A stretch of 64,000 nt of DNA from the NCBI RefSeq assembly GCF_023195755.1, contig NZ_CP096203.1, forward strand, positions 2,170,001-2,234,000, given 5' to 3'. Of this stretch, positions 9,065-18,592 are shown one piece after another. The first letter of the stretch is position 1. Every line of letters starts with the position of its first letter. Under the pieces are notes generated by a model. The model searched no databases. It had not been told where the DNA came from and worked only from the letters and a program-made list of their open reading frames with translations. Made by a program: the position numbers and the translations under genes. The DNA comes from Chryseobacterium nepalense (GTDB lineage Bacteria; Bacteroidota; Bacteroidia; Flavobacteriales; Weeksellaceae).

Positions 9065-9775
9065 ATGAAACCCAAAGCCATCTTCAACTGGAGCAGCGGA
9101 AAAGATTCTGCTTTGGCTCTGTATAAGATTTTAAAAGAAGACCAATATGAAATCTCTTCTTTACTGACAAGCATTAATAAAGAATTCCAGAGAATCTCCA
9201 TGCATGGTGTTCCTGTTTCTCTATTGGAAAAACAGTCTGAAAGTTTGGGATTTCCGTTGATTAAAATGGAACTTCCGAAAGAGCCAACCATGGAAGAATA
9301 CCGCAAAATGATGGCAAAAACCATGAACGAAATTAAATCCGTTGGTGTTACCCATTCGATTTTCGGAGATATTTTTCTGGAAGACCTAAAAAAATACCGG
9401 GAAGAACAATTGTCGGAAATCGGAATGAAAGCTGTTTTCCCGTTATGGAAAGAGAATACTGCGAACCTCATCCATGAATTCCTTGATTTAGGCTTTAAAA
9501 CCATTGTAACCTGTGTCAATGAAATGTATCTTGATAAAAGTTTTGCTGGAAGAATCATTGATAAAGATTTCATAAAGGATTTACCTGAAAATGTAGATCC
9601 TTGTGGTGAAAACGGAGAATTCCACACCTTTACTTTTGATGGCCCGATTTTTAAAAATCCTATTTCATTTGATATCGGAGAAACAATAAAGAAAGGCTAT
9701 CCAAAACCAAAAACTGATGAAAACACTCATAGCGGCGAATATGTTTTCTGGTTCTGCGACCTGATTTCAAAATAG
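9065..9775 (+). CDS. Dph6-like ATP-dependent amide ligase (COG2102 family)
   Basis: About 236 residues. The PP-loop SSGKDSALALYK near residue 10 binds ATP (adenylating N-type ATPase), followed by family blocks MHGVP, FGDIFLEDLKKYREEQ and DPCGENGEFHTF. In archaea and eukaryotes this family makes diphthamide on elongation factor 2; bacteria lack diphthamide, so the bacterial substrate is unknown. An upstream TTG (9032) would add 11 residues, but the conserved N-terminus starts right after ATG 9065, which I prefer. Confidence 0.85.
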   Translation: MKPKAIFNWSSGKDSALALYKILKEDQYEISSLLTSINKEFQRISMHGVPVSLLEKQSESLGFPLIKMELPKEPTMEEYRKMMAKTMNEIKSVGVTHSIFGDIFLEDLKKYREEQLSEIGMKAVFPLWKENTANLIHEFLDLGFKTIVTCVNEMYLDKSFAGRIIDKDFIKDLPENVDPCGENGEFHTFTFDGPIFKNPISFDIGETIKKGYPKPKTDENTHSGEYVFWFCDLISK

Positions 9776-9803
9776 TACTTTTTAAATATATGCCTTTAGT
9801 TTA

Positions 9804-10331
9804 ATGACAAAAAAGCTTTACTTTATTGCAATATTTCCACCTCAAGAAATTATCGATGAGGTACAAATTTTCAAAAGAGATCTGGCCCTCCATTATGAAA
9901 ACTCAAAAGCATTAAAAAACGAGGCCCATATTACCCTTTGCCCGCCTTTTTCAAGAGAAGCAGATTGGGAAGAAGATATCTTTAGGGCATTCTATGATAT
10001 TGACACGCATATTGCTCCTTTCGAAATCGTGCTTAATGGTTTCGGAAGTTTTGCAAATCCTAAAAATCCGGTGATATACATACAACCGGAAGACAGTGAG
10101 CCATTACGGATACTCTACCAAAGAGTAAAAGCAAAATTTAATTTTAATAATTATTCTTTCAATCCTCATATGACGGTAGCCTATAGAGATCTGACATGGG
10201 AAAATTATCTCAAGGCCTGGGAAGTTTACAACGAAAAACCATATAAAACTAATTTCTTAGTTGATAAAATAATTTTACTTCGACATGATCAACAGTGGGT
10301 TCCGATAGCAGAAAAAAAGCTGATATTCTGA
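9804..10331 (+). CDS. 2H phosphoesterase / 2'-5' RNA ligase-like protein
   Basis: 175 residues with the paired HxT motifs of the 2H superfamily: HITL near residue 47 and HMTV near residue 119. Family members open or close 2'-5' or cyclic phosphodiester bonds in RNA or nucleotides; the substrate of this one is not evident. It lies 28 bp after the Dph6-like gene, probably in the same transcript, and 55 bp before ruvC, which has its own promoter box. Confidence 0.85.
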   Translation: MTKKLYFIAIFPPQEIIDEVQIFKRDLALHYENSKALKNEAHITLCPPFSREADWEEDIFRAFYDIDTHIAPFEIVLNGFGSFANPKNPVIYIQPEDSEPLRILYQRVKAKFNFNNYSFNPHMTVAYRDLTWENYLKAWEVYNEKPYKTNFLVDKIILLRHDQQWVPIAEKKLIF

Positions 10332-10373
10332 CAGGATGTTTGATGATTTACAAGATAACATCATATAAAATCA

Positions 10374-10381
10374 TATCTTTG
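10374..10381 (+). promoter_or_regulatory. -7 box of ruvC, probable leaderless start
   Basis: TATCTTTG (exact TAnnTTTG) ends 5 bp before the ruvC ATG at 10387. Transcription would start at or next to the A of the start codon. Confidence 0.6.
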
Positions 10382-10386
10382 AACCG

Positions 10387-10941
10387 ATGATTGCAGAGAA
10401 AATAATTTTAGGAATTGACCCGGGAACTACCGTAATGGGTTTTGGTATTATTTCCGTAAAAAAAGGTAAAATGGAAATGATATCCATTCATGAATTGCTG
10501 CTCAAGAAATATCCCAACCACGAAACCAAACTAAAATATATTTTTGATAAAACATTGGCGCTTATTGATGAATTTCATCCGGATGAAGTCGCACTTGAAG
10601 CACCTTTTTACGGAAAAAATGTACAGAGTATGCTGAAGTTGGGCCGCGCGCAGGGGGTTGCCATGGCAGCAAGCCTTCACCGGAATATTCCCATCACAGA
10701 ATATTCCCCGAAAAAAATAAAAATGGCGATCACGGGAAACGGAAATGCGAGTAAAGAGCAGGTTGCAGGAATGCTAAAAAGTTTACTGAATTTAAAAGAA
10801 TTTCCCACAAAATATCTTGACGCTTCAGATGGTCTGGCCGTAGCCGTTTGCCACCATTTCAATTCCGGCACCATTACCGATACAAAATCTTACACCGGCT
10901 GGGAAAGTTTTCTTAAACAAAATCCCGATCGTTTAAAATAA
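10387..10941 (+). CDS. ruvC: crossover junction endodeoxyribonuclease RuvC
   Basis: 184 residues. RuvC resolves Holliday junctions with RuvAB. The four acidic metal ligands are visible: Asp11 (GIDPGTT), Glu71 (ALEAPFYGKN), and Asp145 and Asp148 (LDASDGLAVAVCHHF). Length and motif spacing are normal. The mRNA is probably leaderless (promoter box 5 bp upstream). It ends at a bidirectional terminator shared with the convergent lipoprotein gene. Confidence 0.97.
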   Translation: MIAEKIILGIDPGTTVMGFGIISVKKGKMEMISIHELLLKKYPNHETKLKYIFDKTLALIDEFHPDEVALEAPFYGKNVQSMLKLGRAQGVAMAASLHRNIPITEYSPKKIKMAITGNGNASKEQVAGMLKSLLNLKEFPTKYLDASDGLAVAVCHHFNSGTITDTKSYTGWESFLKQNPDRLK

Positions 10942-10980
10942 AAATATCCCACAGCTCTTATCAATCTGTGGGATATTTTT
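10941..10980. terminator. bidirectional terminator after ruvC
   Basis: AAAATATCCCACAG and CTGTGGGATATTTTT form a 14-bp stem with T-runs on both strands. Confidence 0.9.
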
Positions 10981-11390
10981 TATTTTGACTTGTATTCTGC
11001 AGGGGTAATTTTAAAATCTGCCGTCAGCTTTCCGTTTTTATCGTAATAAGTATATACCATGGTCACATCATTATCACGAAATTGCTTAATGTCCGGGGAA
11101 GCTTTTACAACGCGCAAAGCTCCTTCTTTAGCACTTGTTTTAAACATTTCGATCTGTTCCGGTGTTACACTTTCTTTTACATCATCCAGCAATGTATAAT
11201 TATATCTGAAAATTTTTCCCGGTTGGGCAGAAACACTGTCAAGACGTACACCATCTGCTAAATTTTGCGGGGTTGTCTTGTTGATATTTTCTGCAACTTC
11301 TTTCAGGTCATCGTCAATGGTTTTTTCTTTACTGCATGAAGTAAAGACCATTGCAAGGCATACTGCTGAAAGATTGATTACATTTTTCAT
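10980..11390 (-). CDS. lipoprotein, unknown function
   Basis: 136 residues. The signal peptide ends with lipobox FTSC (Cys near residue 19), followed by an acidic linker (KEKTIDDDLKEVAENIN) and a small alpha/beta domain ending TMVYTYYDKNGKLTADFKI. The lipobox is clear evidence for a lipid anchor, probably in the outer membrane or periplasm. It is monocistronic between a terminator and a divergent DUF4407 gene. Family not recognised. Confidence 0.75.
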   Translation of the reverse strand: MKNVINLSAVCLAMVFTSCSKEKTIDDDLKEVAENINKTTPQNLADGVRLDSVSAQPGKIFRYNYTLLDDVKESVTPEQIEMFKTSAKEGALRVVKASPDIKQFRDNDVTMVYTYYDKNGKLTADFKITPAEYKSK

Positions 11391-11515
11391 AATAGTTGTT
11401 TTGTGATTGATAATTAAAGATAAGAATTTTTTACGAATAAATTTAATTCAATGATTTGCAATAAAATAAACAATGAAACCGTTATACTTGGTAAAACATA
11501 ATACTATCTTTTACA

Positions 11516-11542
11516 TTGGTATAGTTTTTAGTAGTACATTTG
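11516..11542 (+). promoter_or_regulatory. promoter of the DUF4407 gene
   Basis: TTG at 11516-11518 and TACATTTG at 11535-11542, 16 bp apart. The box contains the in-frame TTG at 11540 that extends the open frame artificially. Confidence 0.65.
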
Positions 11543-11557
11543 TATAAATTTTCTGTT

Positions 11558-12628
11558 ATGAAAAATAACCAACAAACTATAAATCAGGCGAATCATAAAA
11601 TAAATTGGTTCCAGAAGTTTCTGATGGTCTGCTCCGGAGGAAACATTCATATTTTAAGAAAAACCCCCAGCGAATGGAACAAATTTGCCGGAATCGGCGG
11701 AATCGTTTTATTTACCGCTGTTTTCGCGACACTTTCTGCAGGATATGCCATGTATACTGTATTTGATAATATCTGGGCATCTATTGGGTTCGGTGTTTTG
11801 TGGGGATTAATGATTTTCAATCTGGACCGGTACATTGTTTCTTCGATTAAAAAAACCGGAACCTGGTGGAATCAGGTTTTAATGGCTGTTCCGAGATTAA
11901 TCTTAGCAACATTTCTGGGAATTATCATTTCAAAACCCCTGGAACTTAAAATTTTTGAAAAAGAAGTCAACAAACAGCTGAACACCATCATTCAAAGAAA
12001 TAAAAAACAGCTTCAGGGCGAGATGAACGGTAGAATTCTTCAGCAAAGCGGACCTTTTGAAACTGAAAAAAAACAGATTACCGAAAAAATTGCCAGTTAT
12101 CAAAAATCCTATGATTCTGCTTCTGTAGAACTGGAAAAAGAAATCCTCGGAAAACAGTCCGGATTAACCAGCGGGAAAGAAGGATTCGGGCCAAATGCCA
12201 AACGTAAACAGGAACTCAAGGAACAAAGACGCCAGGATCTGGAAAATTACCAGAAACAGGTTGCTCCCCGACTTGAATATCTTGATAAGGAAATCTCCAA
12301 AGTCTACACCAATCTTGAAACGGAAAGAAAATCTACAGAAACTTTTGAAGACAAATTCAACGGTTTTGCGGCAAGGCTTCAGGCTTTGGATGAATTGGGA
12401 AAAAATTCGGCCGTCATCGGACTCGCAGCCGCCTTTATCATGGGACTTTTTATCTGCCTTGAAATTTCCCCGGTTTTGGTTAAATTAATATCTCATGTTG
12501 GCCCTTACGATTATCTATTGGAAAAAACTGAAAATGATTTCCGGCTTTATTCAAAAGAAAAAATTGAAAAAGGAAATGCATTAACGGATTTCAGAATTGA
12601 TGATTTTAAAGACAAATTAAACCAATAA
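11558..12628 (+). CDS. DUF4407 membrane protein with long coiled coil
   Basis: About 356 residues. Two hydrophobic segments near 45-85 and one near 95-115 precede the conserved ISKPLELKIFEKEVN junction. A predicted coiled coil of roughly 150 residues follows (KKQITEKIASYQKSYDSAS onward), then a final hydrophobic segment (SAVIGLAAAFIMGLFICLE). This is the standard DUF4407 layout, function unknown. ATG 11558 is chosen over TTG 11540, which lies in the promoter. A strong terminator follows. Confidence 0.85.
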   Translation: MKNNQQTINQANHKINWFQKFLMVCSGGNIHILRKTPSEWNKFAGIGGIVLFTAVFATLSAGYAMYTVFDNIWASIGFGVLWGLMIFNLDRYIVSSIKKTGTWWNQVLMAVPRLILATFLGIIISKPLELKIFEKEVNKQLNTIIQRNKKQLQGEMNGRILQQSGPFETEKKQITEKIASYQKSYDSASVELEKEILGKQSGLTSGKEGFGPNAKRKQELKEQRRQDLENYQKQVAPRLEYLDKEISKVYTNLETERKSTETFEDKFNGFAARLQALDELGKNSAVIGLAAAFIMGLFICLEISPVLVKLISHVGPYDYLLEKTENDFRLYSKEKIEKGNALTDFRIDDFKDKLNQ

Positions 12629-12645
12629 AAATATAAACCATCATT

Positions 12646-12673
12646 GCCTTTCGGGTTCCGGGAGGCTTTTTTT
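12646..12673 (+). terminator. intrinsic terminator of the DUF4407 gene
   Basis: A 9-bp stem (GCCTTTCGG with CCGGGAGGC, two G-U pairs) with GTT loop, followed by T7. It cuts across the 5' extension of the next open frame and so supports a downstream start there. Confidence 0.9.
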
Positions 12674-12718
12674 GACCTTAACCGTTTCCAAAGGAACATT
12701 TTTTGTTCGGTATTTCGC

Positions 12719-12916
12719 ATGCCTTCTTCAGTAATCAACAAATACCACTATTTTCAGGAGACTGAGGTTTTGAGAATAATCTACCAGTCCGGTGCCGTAT
12801 ATGATTATATTGATGTTCCCGCAGAAATTTTTGAACGATTTAAAACAGTACAGTCGAAAGGAAGGTTTTTAAATTACGTGATTAAGCCAAAATTTAAATA
12901 TAAAAAAGTAAAATAA
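12719..12916 (+). CDS. KTSC domain protein
   Basis: 65 residues matching a stand-alone KTSC domain: MPSSVINKYHYF, then VLRIIYQSGAVYDYIDVP, then GRFLNYVIKPKF. KTSC is found alone or at the C-terminus of lysyl-tRNA synthetases; its role is not established. The frame is open from 12644, but that part crosses the terminator of the preceding gene, so the ATG at 12719 is the credible start. Confidence 0.85.
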   Translation: MPSSVINKYHYFQETEVLRIIYQSGAVYDYIDVPAEIFERFKTVQSKGRFLNYVIKPKFKYKKVK

Positions 12917-12919
12917 AAT

Positions 12920-12940
12920 GCCTCTGCATTCAGCAGAGGC
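12920..12940. terminator. hairpin between the KTSC and metalloprotease genes
   Basis: GCCTCTGC and GCAGAGGC form a perfect 8-bp stem. A T-rich run follows only on the minus strand, so it serves the minus-strand protease gene best. Confidence 0.8.
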
Positions 12941-12966
12941 AATATATATGTTCTAATCAAACATAA

Positions 12967-14841
12967 TTATTTAACAATAAGCTTAGAAGTCTTTGTATCC
13001 ATTCCATTAGAAACCTGAACCACATATACTCCTTTTTCAAGATTGTGTTTTACTCTGTAAGTATCATTACTTTCTTTTATTAAAGATGGTGTTGCCACCA
13101 GTCTTCCTGACATATCAGAAATGGTAACTTTAAGATTTTTATCATTTTTAACTCTAACGAAAACATCACCTCCTTGTGTAATTGGGTTAGGATAGATTAC
13201 CCAATCATCACCTTCCGTTTTCACGTCATTTGTTGCTAAAGTATTAAGTAATCTAACTGTATAATCTTCAGCCTGTCCCCAGACTAATTGACCACATGGC
13301 GTAATATTCGAATTCTGGTAATCTACTATAACTCTCATTCTCAACGGAGTGTTTAGGACTGCTGTAGCCGGGGGAGTAAATGTTGTATTAGAAATACCAA
13401 TAAGAGTAACCGGATCGGCAGAAATATTATCTTGCGAAGCTACCAATTCCGAAGCTTCAAAAGTACCATTATTGTTGTAATCAATCCATGTGCGCATTGA
13501 GTTCCCGGAATCAGTCACATTCACCTGAAGGTTTTGAAGCTGACCCACTTGCAAATCCGTAGATGTTGCTTTAAGACAACTTGAGGAAGTATAATCTTCG
13601 TAATAATTAGGAGCATATGTCCAAACGCCGGAAGAACCATTATTGATCGTTCCAAGCTTTACTAATGTCGGCCCTATCAGATAATTGTTTGTCGCTGCAT
13701 TGGTTAAACCACTTGGCGAACAAGCTGCAACAGGAATTCCTATGGAAGATGCCGATGCAGGAACAGTTGCCCCGAGTGAAGTACTTAGCGATGCCCGAAA
13801 TGCAAAAAAGTAAAGCGCGGATCTGTCGTGCTGTCCATCAGTAAATTTGAATGCCGTAGGATTTGTATAGTTCATCATATTATATTGAACACCTTGGTAA
13901 TTGGTTCCTGTACAGTAATTCATATCACTATTTGTTGGAGCCGGAAAGTCATTTAATAAACTTCTTGACCATTCTGTGTCACAGATTCCGTCATCATCTA
14001 CAGTACAGTCGTTAGAAGCCTGACTAGGACAAAAACTTGTAGAGGTGGTTCCTGCCGGCGGATTGGAATTTGCGCTTCCAAAAGTATGCAGAAGCCCCAT
14101 ACTGTGACCGAATTCATGAGCCAGTGTAATATCATCCTGTAAGGTGACTACAAATGATTTCATAAAAGATTCAAATGAGGAGTCAGGGTTTGTTGGTAGA
14201 CCTGCCCAACCCATAATTCCATATTGCCCACCTCCATCAACTTTATTAATAATATAAATATTAAAATATGAAGATTCCGGCCAGTGGGGTGCAATTGCTT
14301 TAACCTGCGCTGTAGTAACACCCGTATTAGTAGCCTTTCTTACGCCATTTGTATCGTATCCGGTAATAGTGCCGCCATTGTATCGTATGATCCCGGTAGT
14401 TGCATTACAGCTAGGATCTCTTTTTGCCAGCACCAGTTTTATAGGCATTACAGCTGCATTGCCAAAATCAGCGGGAACTCCCTGTGACCACTGGTAGGTT
14501 CCTGCGTACATTTGGTTACAGTTATCCAGCCAGGCCTGGATCTGGGCATCCGTTTTGTTATAAGCAGAACCCAGAGCAGAGCCGGTAGGAACGATTACAT
14601 GAACAACTACAGGAATTTCATAAACTCCATTCACCGTTTTGAAAGCAGCCCCCTGCTTGCCTGAATTTTTTTGCTGACTGATGATCTGGTTGCGAATTTT
14701 ACCGCGAATTATATCCCCAATTTCCTTATTTTCTTTGCTAAACTGCTTTTGAGTATCGTCAAAACCACATACCCATTGTCTTTGTTGAGCATATAAACTA
14801 ACACTAAACCAACATAAGCCTAATAAAATTAATTTTTTCAT
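12967..14841 (-). CDS. secreted pappalysin-like (M43) metalloprotease with GEVED domain and T9SS tail
   Basis: 624 residues. Signal peptide (about 1-18, ends LYAQ); a propeptide-like region to about 70; catalytic domain with the extended zinc motif HEFGHSMGLLH at 242-252 and a Met-turn-like NMMNYT near 322. The Cys-rich insert (SFCPSQASNDCTVDDDGIC) between them is typical of M43 cytophagalysins. A GEVED beta-sandwich occupies about 430-535 (TWIDYNNNGTFEASEL). The last 75 residues are a type A T9SS sorting signal (VIYPNPITQG). It is probably secreted through the type 9 system and degrades extracellular protein. It stands alone between two terminators. Confidence 0.93.
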   Translation of the reverse strand: MKKLILLGLCWFSVSLYAQQRQWVCGFDDTQKQFSKENKEIGDIIRGKIRNQIISQQKNSGKQGAAFKTVNGVYEIPVVVHVIVPTGSALGSAYNKTDAQIQAWLDNCNQMYAGTYQWSQGVPADFGNAAVMPIKLVLAKRDPSCNATTGIIRYNGGTITGYDTNGVRKATNTGVTTAQVKAIAPHWPESSYFNIYIINKVDGGGQYGIMGWAGLPTNPDSSFESFMKSFVVTLQDDITLAHEFGHSMGLLHTFGSANSNPPAGTTSTSFCPSQASNDCTVDDDGICDTEWSRSLLNDFPAPTNSDMNYCTGTNYQGVQYNMMNYTNPTAFKFTDGQHDRSALYFFAFRASLSTSLGATVPASASSIGIPVAACSPSGLTNAATNNYLIGPTLVKLGTINNGSSGVWTYAPNYYEDYTSSSCLKATSTDLQVGQLQNLQVNVTDSGNSMRTWIDYNNNGTFEASELVASQDNISADPVTLIGISNTTFTPPATAVLNTPLRMRVIVDYQNSNITPCGQLVWGQAEDYTVRLLNTLATNDVKTEGDDWVIYPNPITQGGDVFVRVKNDKNLKVTISDMSGRLVATPSLIKESNDTYRVKHNLEKGVYVVQVSNGMDTKTSKLIVK

Positions 14842-15082
14842 CGCATATTATTTTCGTCGTAAATTTAATATTTTATTACGAATAAATCAATAAAAACAAT
14901 TAAAATACCCATAATTACACAACAAAAATTAAATTAATTAACAAATATTAAATAATTATTTTTTTTTCTCTCATATTGTGTTTATCCTTGAAAATTCTCT
15001 GTAAAAAGAAAGTTTTACCTAAAATAATTTATTAGTCATTTCATTGATTAAATTTTAATTTAACCTCATCACATAAAAAAAC

Positions 15083-15110
15083 GAAAGCCATACACAGTTG
15101 CATGGCTTTC
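15083..15110. terminator. terminator of guaB
   Basis: GAAAGCCAT and ATGGCTTTC form a 9-bp stem; the minus strand continues into CGTTTTTTTATG. Confidence 0.85.
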
Positions 15111-15132
15111 TAATATAATTTAAAATTATTTT

Positions 15133-16593
15133 TTAAAGTGAATAATTCGGAGCTTCCTGAGTAATAATTACATCATGAGGATGCGATTCTTTCAATCCAC
15201 TTCCTGTGATCATTACCATTTTGGTTTCTGTTTGTAGTGCTTCAATATCTTTTGCACCGCAATATCCCATTCCGGCTCTTAAGCCTCCTGTTAACTGGAA
15301 AATAACGTCTTCCAGCTTCCCTTTGCTTGGAACCCTTCCTTCAATTCCTTCCGGAACGAATTTTTTAGCTTCACTCTGGAAATATCTTTCCTTTCCGCCT
15401 CTCTTCATAGCAGAAAGACTTCCCATTCCCTGATACGTTTTGAATTTTCTTCCCTGGAAGATAATTTCTTCACCCGGTGCTTCATCTGTTCCTGCCAGAA
15501 GTGATCCTAACATTACAGCTCCTGCCCCGCTTGCGATTGCTTTTACAATATCTCCGGAAAGTTTGATTCCCCCATCTGCAATAACGGCAACATTCTTAGT
15601 CTTCGCATATTCGTAAACGTTGTAAATAGCGGACAACTGAGGAACTCCAACACCTGCAACTACTCTCGTTGTACAGATAGAACCAGGACCTACTCCTACT
15701 TTAAGAACATTTGCTCCAGCTTTGATCAAATCCTCGGCTGCTTCAGCCGTTACAATATTTCCACCAACGATATCAAGGTCCGGATATGCCTTTCTGATTT
15801 CCGAAATTTTATCCAGAACACCCTTAGAATGTCCGTGTGCAGAATCAATACCAATGATATCAACACCGGCTTTCACCAATGCTTCAATTCTTTCCAGCGT
15901 ATCTTCTCCTACGCCTACACCTGCTCCAACGATTAACCTGCCGTTCTGATCTTTATTCGCATTCGGATATTCGAGTTGATTATCAATATCTTTAATGGTG
16001 ATTAAACCAACCAGTTTATTTTCAGCATCAACGATCGGAAGCTTTTCTACCCTGTTTTTAAGAAGGATTTCTTTAGCTTTTTCAAGATTGGTATTTTTAT
16101 CGGAGGTGATCAGATTATTTTTTGTCATAATCTCCTCCACTTTCATATCAAGATTTTCCTGATATTTTACATCTCTGTTGGTGATAATTCCTATTAATGT
16201 GTTTTCGGCATCTACCACCGGAAGCCCGGAGATTTTATATTTCGCCATTGTATCTTTAGCCTGAGCCAACGTATGGTCTTTTGAAAGCGTAACAGGATCG
16301 GAAATCATTCCGTTTTCGGAACGTTTTACACGGTTTACCTGAGCGGCCTGTTCTGCAATCGTCATATTTTTATGAATAAAACCCAAACCGCCCACTCTTG
16401 CCAATGCAATTGCCAATTCAGCTTCGGTTACTGTATCCATTGCAGCAGAAACGATTGGAACATTCAGCGTAATTTTGTCGGTAAGTCTTGATTTTAATGA
16501 AACCTGATTAGGTAAAACTTCAGAATAAGAAGGAACTAGAAGCACGTCATCGAAAGTGATGGCTGTCTCTACAATTTTGTTATGAATAGACAT
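15133..16593 (-). CDS. guaB: IMP dehydrogenase
   Basis: 486 residues, full length. It oxidises IMP to XMP with NAD, the committed step of GMP synthesis. The TIM barrel ([15 protein letters not shown]) is interrupted by two CBS domains at about 95-200. The catalytic Cys lies in [17 protein letters not shown] near residue 300, and the flap region follows ([23 protein letters not shown]). It is monocistronic with its own promoter box and terminator. Confidence 0.98.
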   Translation of the reverse strand: MSIHNKIVETAITFDDVLLVPSYSEVLPNQVSLKSRLTDKITLNVPIVSAAMDTVTEAELAIALARVGGLGFIHKNMTIAEQAAQVNRVKRSENGMISDPVTLSKDHTLAQAKDTMAKYKISGLPVVDAENTLIGIITNRDVKYQENLDMKVEEIMTKNNLITSDKNTNLEKAKEILLKNRVEKLPIVDAENKLVGLITIKDIDNQLEYPNANKDQNGRLIVGAGVGVGEDTLERIEALVKAGVDIIGIDSAHGHSKGVLDKISEIRKAYPDLDIVGGNIVTAEAAEDLIKAGANVLKVGVGPGSICTTRVVAGVGVPQLSAIYNVYEYAKTKNVAVIADGGIKLSGDIVKAIASGAGAVMLGSLLAGTDEAPGEEIIFQGRKFKTYQGMGSLSAMKRGGKERYFQSEAKKFVPEGIEGRVPSKGKLEDVIFQLTGGLRAGMGYCGAKDIEALQTETKMVMITGSGLKESHPHDVIITQEAPNYSL

Positions 16594-16606
16594 CTTTACT
16601 TTCTTG

Positions 16607-16614
16607 CAAAATTA
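16607..16614 (-). promoter_or_regulatory. -7 box of guaB
   Basis: The minus strand reads TAATTTTG (TAnnTTTG), 13 bp before the guaB ATG, implying a very short leader. Confidence 0.55.
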
Positions 16615-16752
16615 AGGTATTTTGATGAAATACGAAAATCGATTTTAATAGTTTAAATAAAACTTAATAATCAATAACTTAAATTAAAAAACCATCTCCG
16701 ATAAGAAATGGTTTGTACAAATGAAATTTAATATATGATTGAATATGAATGT

Positions 16753-17253
16753 CTACTTATCTTTTGCAGAAGCAATAAGTCTTGAAATATCATCTGCTGT
16801 AAAGTTTCCTTTAATATCAACAAAAACAAGTTCTTTATCTGAATTTACAGTGATCATCATATTTTTAATTGCGTCACCTTTTTGTTTCACCCGAATGTTG
16901 ACATTGTCGCCATTATGTTTTATCATAGCCCATTCTTCATAATTATTATTATTCAGATAATTTGCGAAATCTCTCAGCATATTACGGTCTCCGTTTTCAA
17001 CAGTTAATACTTTTATTTTCGAAACCTTTTTTACGAGCCTGATAAGATCTTCATCTTCTCCGTCTTCTCTTAATGCTTTTTTGATATAAGGCTTAGCCAA
17101 AAACAGCGGAACATTGATGCTTACAAATTTAGCTCCTTTAAATTCCCTTCCCGAATCTGAAAAATACGCAATATTCGGTTTTTCTGAAACGACACAGGAC
17201 TGCATTACAAACATGACGGAAATAATCAGAAAAATGGTTTTAAATATTTTCAT
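16753..17253 (-). CDS. DUF4252 lipoprotein
   Basis: 166 residues. The signal peptide ends in lipobox MQSC (Cys near 19). The mature part matches DUF4252: FVSINVPLFLAKPYI, a KVKVLT-like strand, a MLRDFANYLNNNNYEEW helix and a C-terminal LVFVDIKGNFTADDISRL. DUF4252 has no known activity and often follows ECF sigma / anti-sigma pairs in Flavobacteriia. It is last in the four-gene operon beginning at 19754, 12 bp after the GIN-domain gene, and is probably a paralogue of that protein's N-terminal half. Confidence 0.85.
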   Translation of the reverse strand: MKIFKTIFLIISVMFVMQSCVVSEKPNIAYFSDSGREFKGAKFVSINVPLFLAKPYIKKALREDGEDEDLIRLVKKVSKIKVLTVENGDRNMLRDFANYLNNNNYEEWAMIKHNGDNVNIRVKQKGDAIKNMMITVNSDKELVFVDIKGNFTADDISRLIASAKDK

Positions 17254-17265
17254 GGCTGGTATTTT

Positions 17266-18528
17266 TTAGTTGATTTGTTTTAAGCTTCCTCCGGATGTTT
17301 TGCTGATATTGGCATCTACTCTTGGATTTCCTTTATATTTAATACTTCCTCCCGAAGATGCCGTTGCTTTTAAACGCTCCGCTACATTACCGGTAACAAC
17401 GCCTCCCGATGTTGCTTCAGCCTCAAGTTCATTGAACTGAAATTTCTCCGAATTGCAAACCGCACCACTACTTACGTCTATTGAACCCGCATTTACTCTT
17501 CCGTTAAGATTGGCAACCGATCCGCTCGATGCTTTAATAGCAATTTGTTTTGTATTGATGGTAGAATTGATAACAGCTCCGGAACTCAGCTCCATTTTTG
17601 TATTATCCGAATTAAAATCACCATTGATTACAGATCCTGATGAAAGATCAACTGAAACGGTCTTTTCATTTATTGTATTGATAGCATTGAATATTGCTCC
17701 CGAAGAAGTTTTAATATTATCTATCCTGGGCGAAGAAACATTTACGCTGATATTTTTGAATTTCAGATTCTTTTGTCCTTTGTTATCTACATACACTTTC
17801 AGGACCCCGTTATCAACTTTTGTTACAATATACTGAAGCTTATCAGCATCTGCTATGACCTTTACAGAGGTAGGATTTTCCTGTTTAAAATTAACAATCA
17901 CGCCTGTACTCACCTGCACGCCTGAGAAATCTCCCACATTTCTGGATTCTCCGTTCAGATAAGACGCTGTATTTTGGGAAACAAAACTGTTTTTGGTATT
18001 CGTTACGGGGTTTGTTTTGGTTTCGGTAGAATTGATGATTTTATTGATATCATCCATTGAAAGCCTTCCGTCCAGTTTTATAAGGATGCTTTCTTCACCT
18101 CCGCTGTCAATACTCAACAGCAGATCATCAAGAATTCCATTTTTCTCTTCAGCAGACAGAAATTTTATTTTTGCTCCGTTGCTGTTCATGGTCATGATCT
18201 CACTATAATTGAGATTGCTTAAATAAGATTTGATATCCCTGTTAATCTGCGACAGTTTTTGTCCGTTCACAGAACCTGCATTTTCAGGTTTTTCAGCTAT
18301 GAAAACCTTCAATCCATTTATTTTTGATAATAAAGGTTTGATCTGATCGAGTTCGGCATCGCCCAAATTCAGATTGCTGAGCATTCCGAACATCGGTTTT
18401 GCGATTTTTATGGAAGTTACACCTTCCACTTCCTGGTATTTATCAAAAAGCTGGTCCAGCTTATCCTGCCCGTACACATTAAAGAACTGTGAAAAGGCGA
18501 ATGCGAATATGATGAATATTTTTTTCAT
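17266..18528 (-). CDS. DUF4252 domain fused to a GIN (DUF2807) beta-helix domain
   Basis: 420 residues. A signal peptide (ending NVYGQ) precedes a DUF4252-like domain at about 22-165 (GVTSIKIAKPMFGML ... ILIKLDGRLSMDDINKI). After a polar linker, residues 190-420 form a GIN / DUF2807 domain with recurring SSG or TSG turns (KTSSGAIFN, DLSSGSVIN, ELSSGAVIN, KASSGSVAN, DVSSGAVCN, ATSGGVV), the ladder of a right-handed parallel beta-helix. DUF2807 proteins are called putative auto-transporter adhesin heads; real function unknown. It is exported, with no lipobox. It lies between the membrane regulator and the lipoprotein in a sigma-factor operon, suggesting it helps sense or answer envelope state. 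Confidence 0.85.
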   Translation of the reverse strand: MKKIFIIFAFAFSQFFNVYGQDKLDQLFDKYQEVEGVTSIKIAKPMFGMLSNLNLGDAELDQIKPLLSKINGLKVFIAEKPENAGSVNGQKLSQINRDIKSYLSNLNYSEIMTMNSNGAKIKFLSAEEKNGILDDLLLSIDSGGEESILIKLDGRLSMDDINKIINSTETKTNPVTNTKNSFVSQNTASYLNGESRNVGDFSGVQVSTGVIVNFKQENPTSVKVIADADKLQYIVTKVDNGVLKVYVDNKGQKNLKFKNISVNVSSPRIDNIKTSSGAIFNAINTINEKTVSVDLSSGSVINGDFNSDNTKMELSSGAVINSTINTKQIAIKASSGSVANLNGRVNAGSIDVSSGAVCNSEKFQFNELEAEATSGGVVTGNVAERLKATASSGGSIKYKGNPRVDANISKTSGGSLKQIN

Positions 18529-18592
18529 GAGTCAATTTTATTTTTTTTGATTATTAGTGCCTGATCAGGAGCATAATCTTTTTAAGGGTTAA

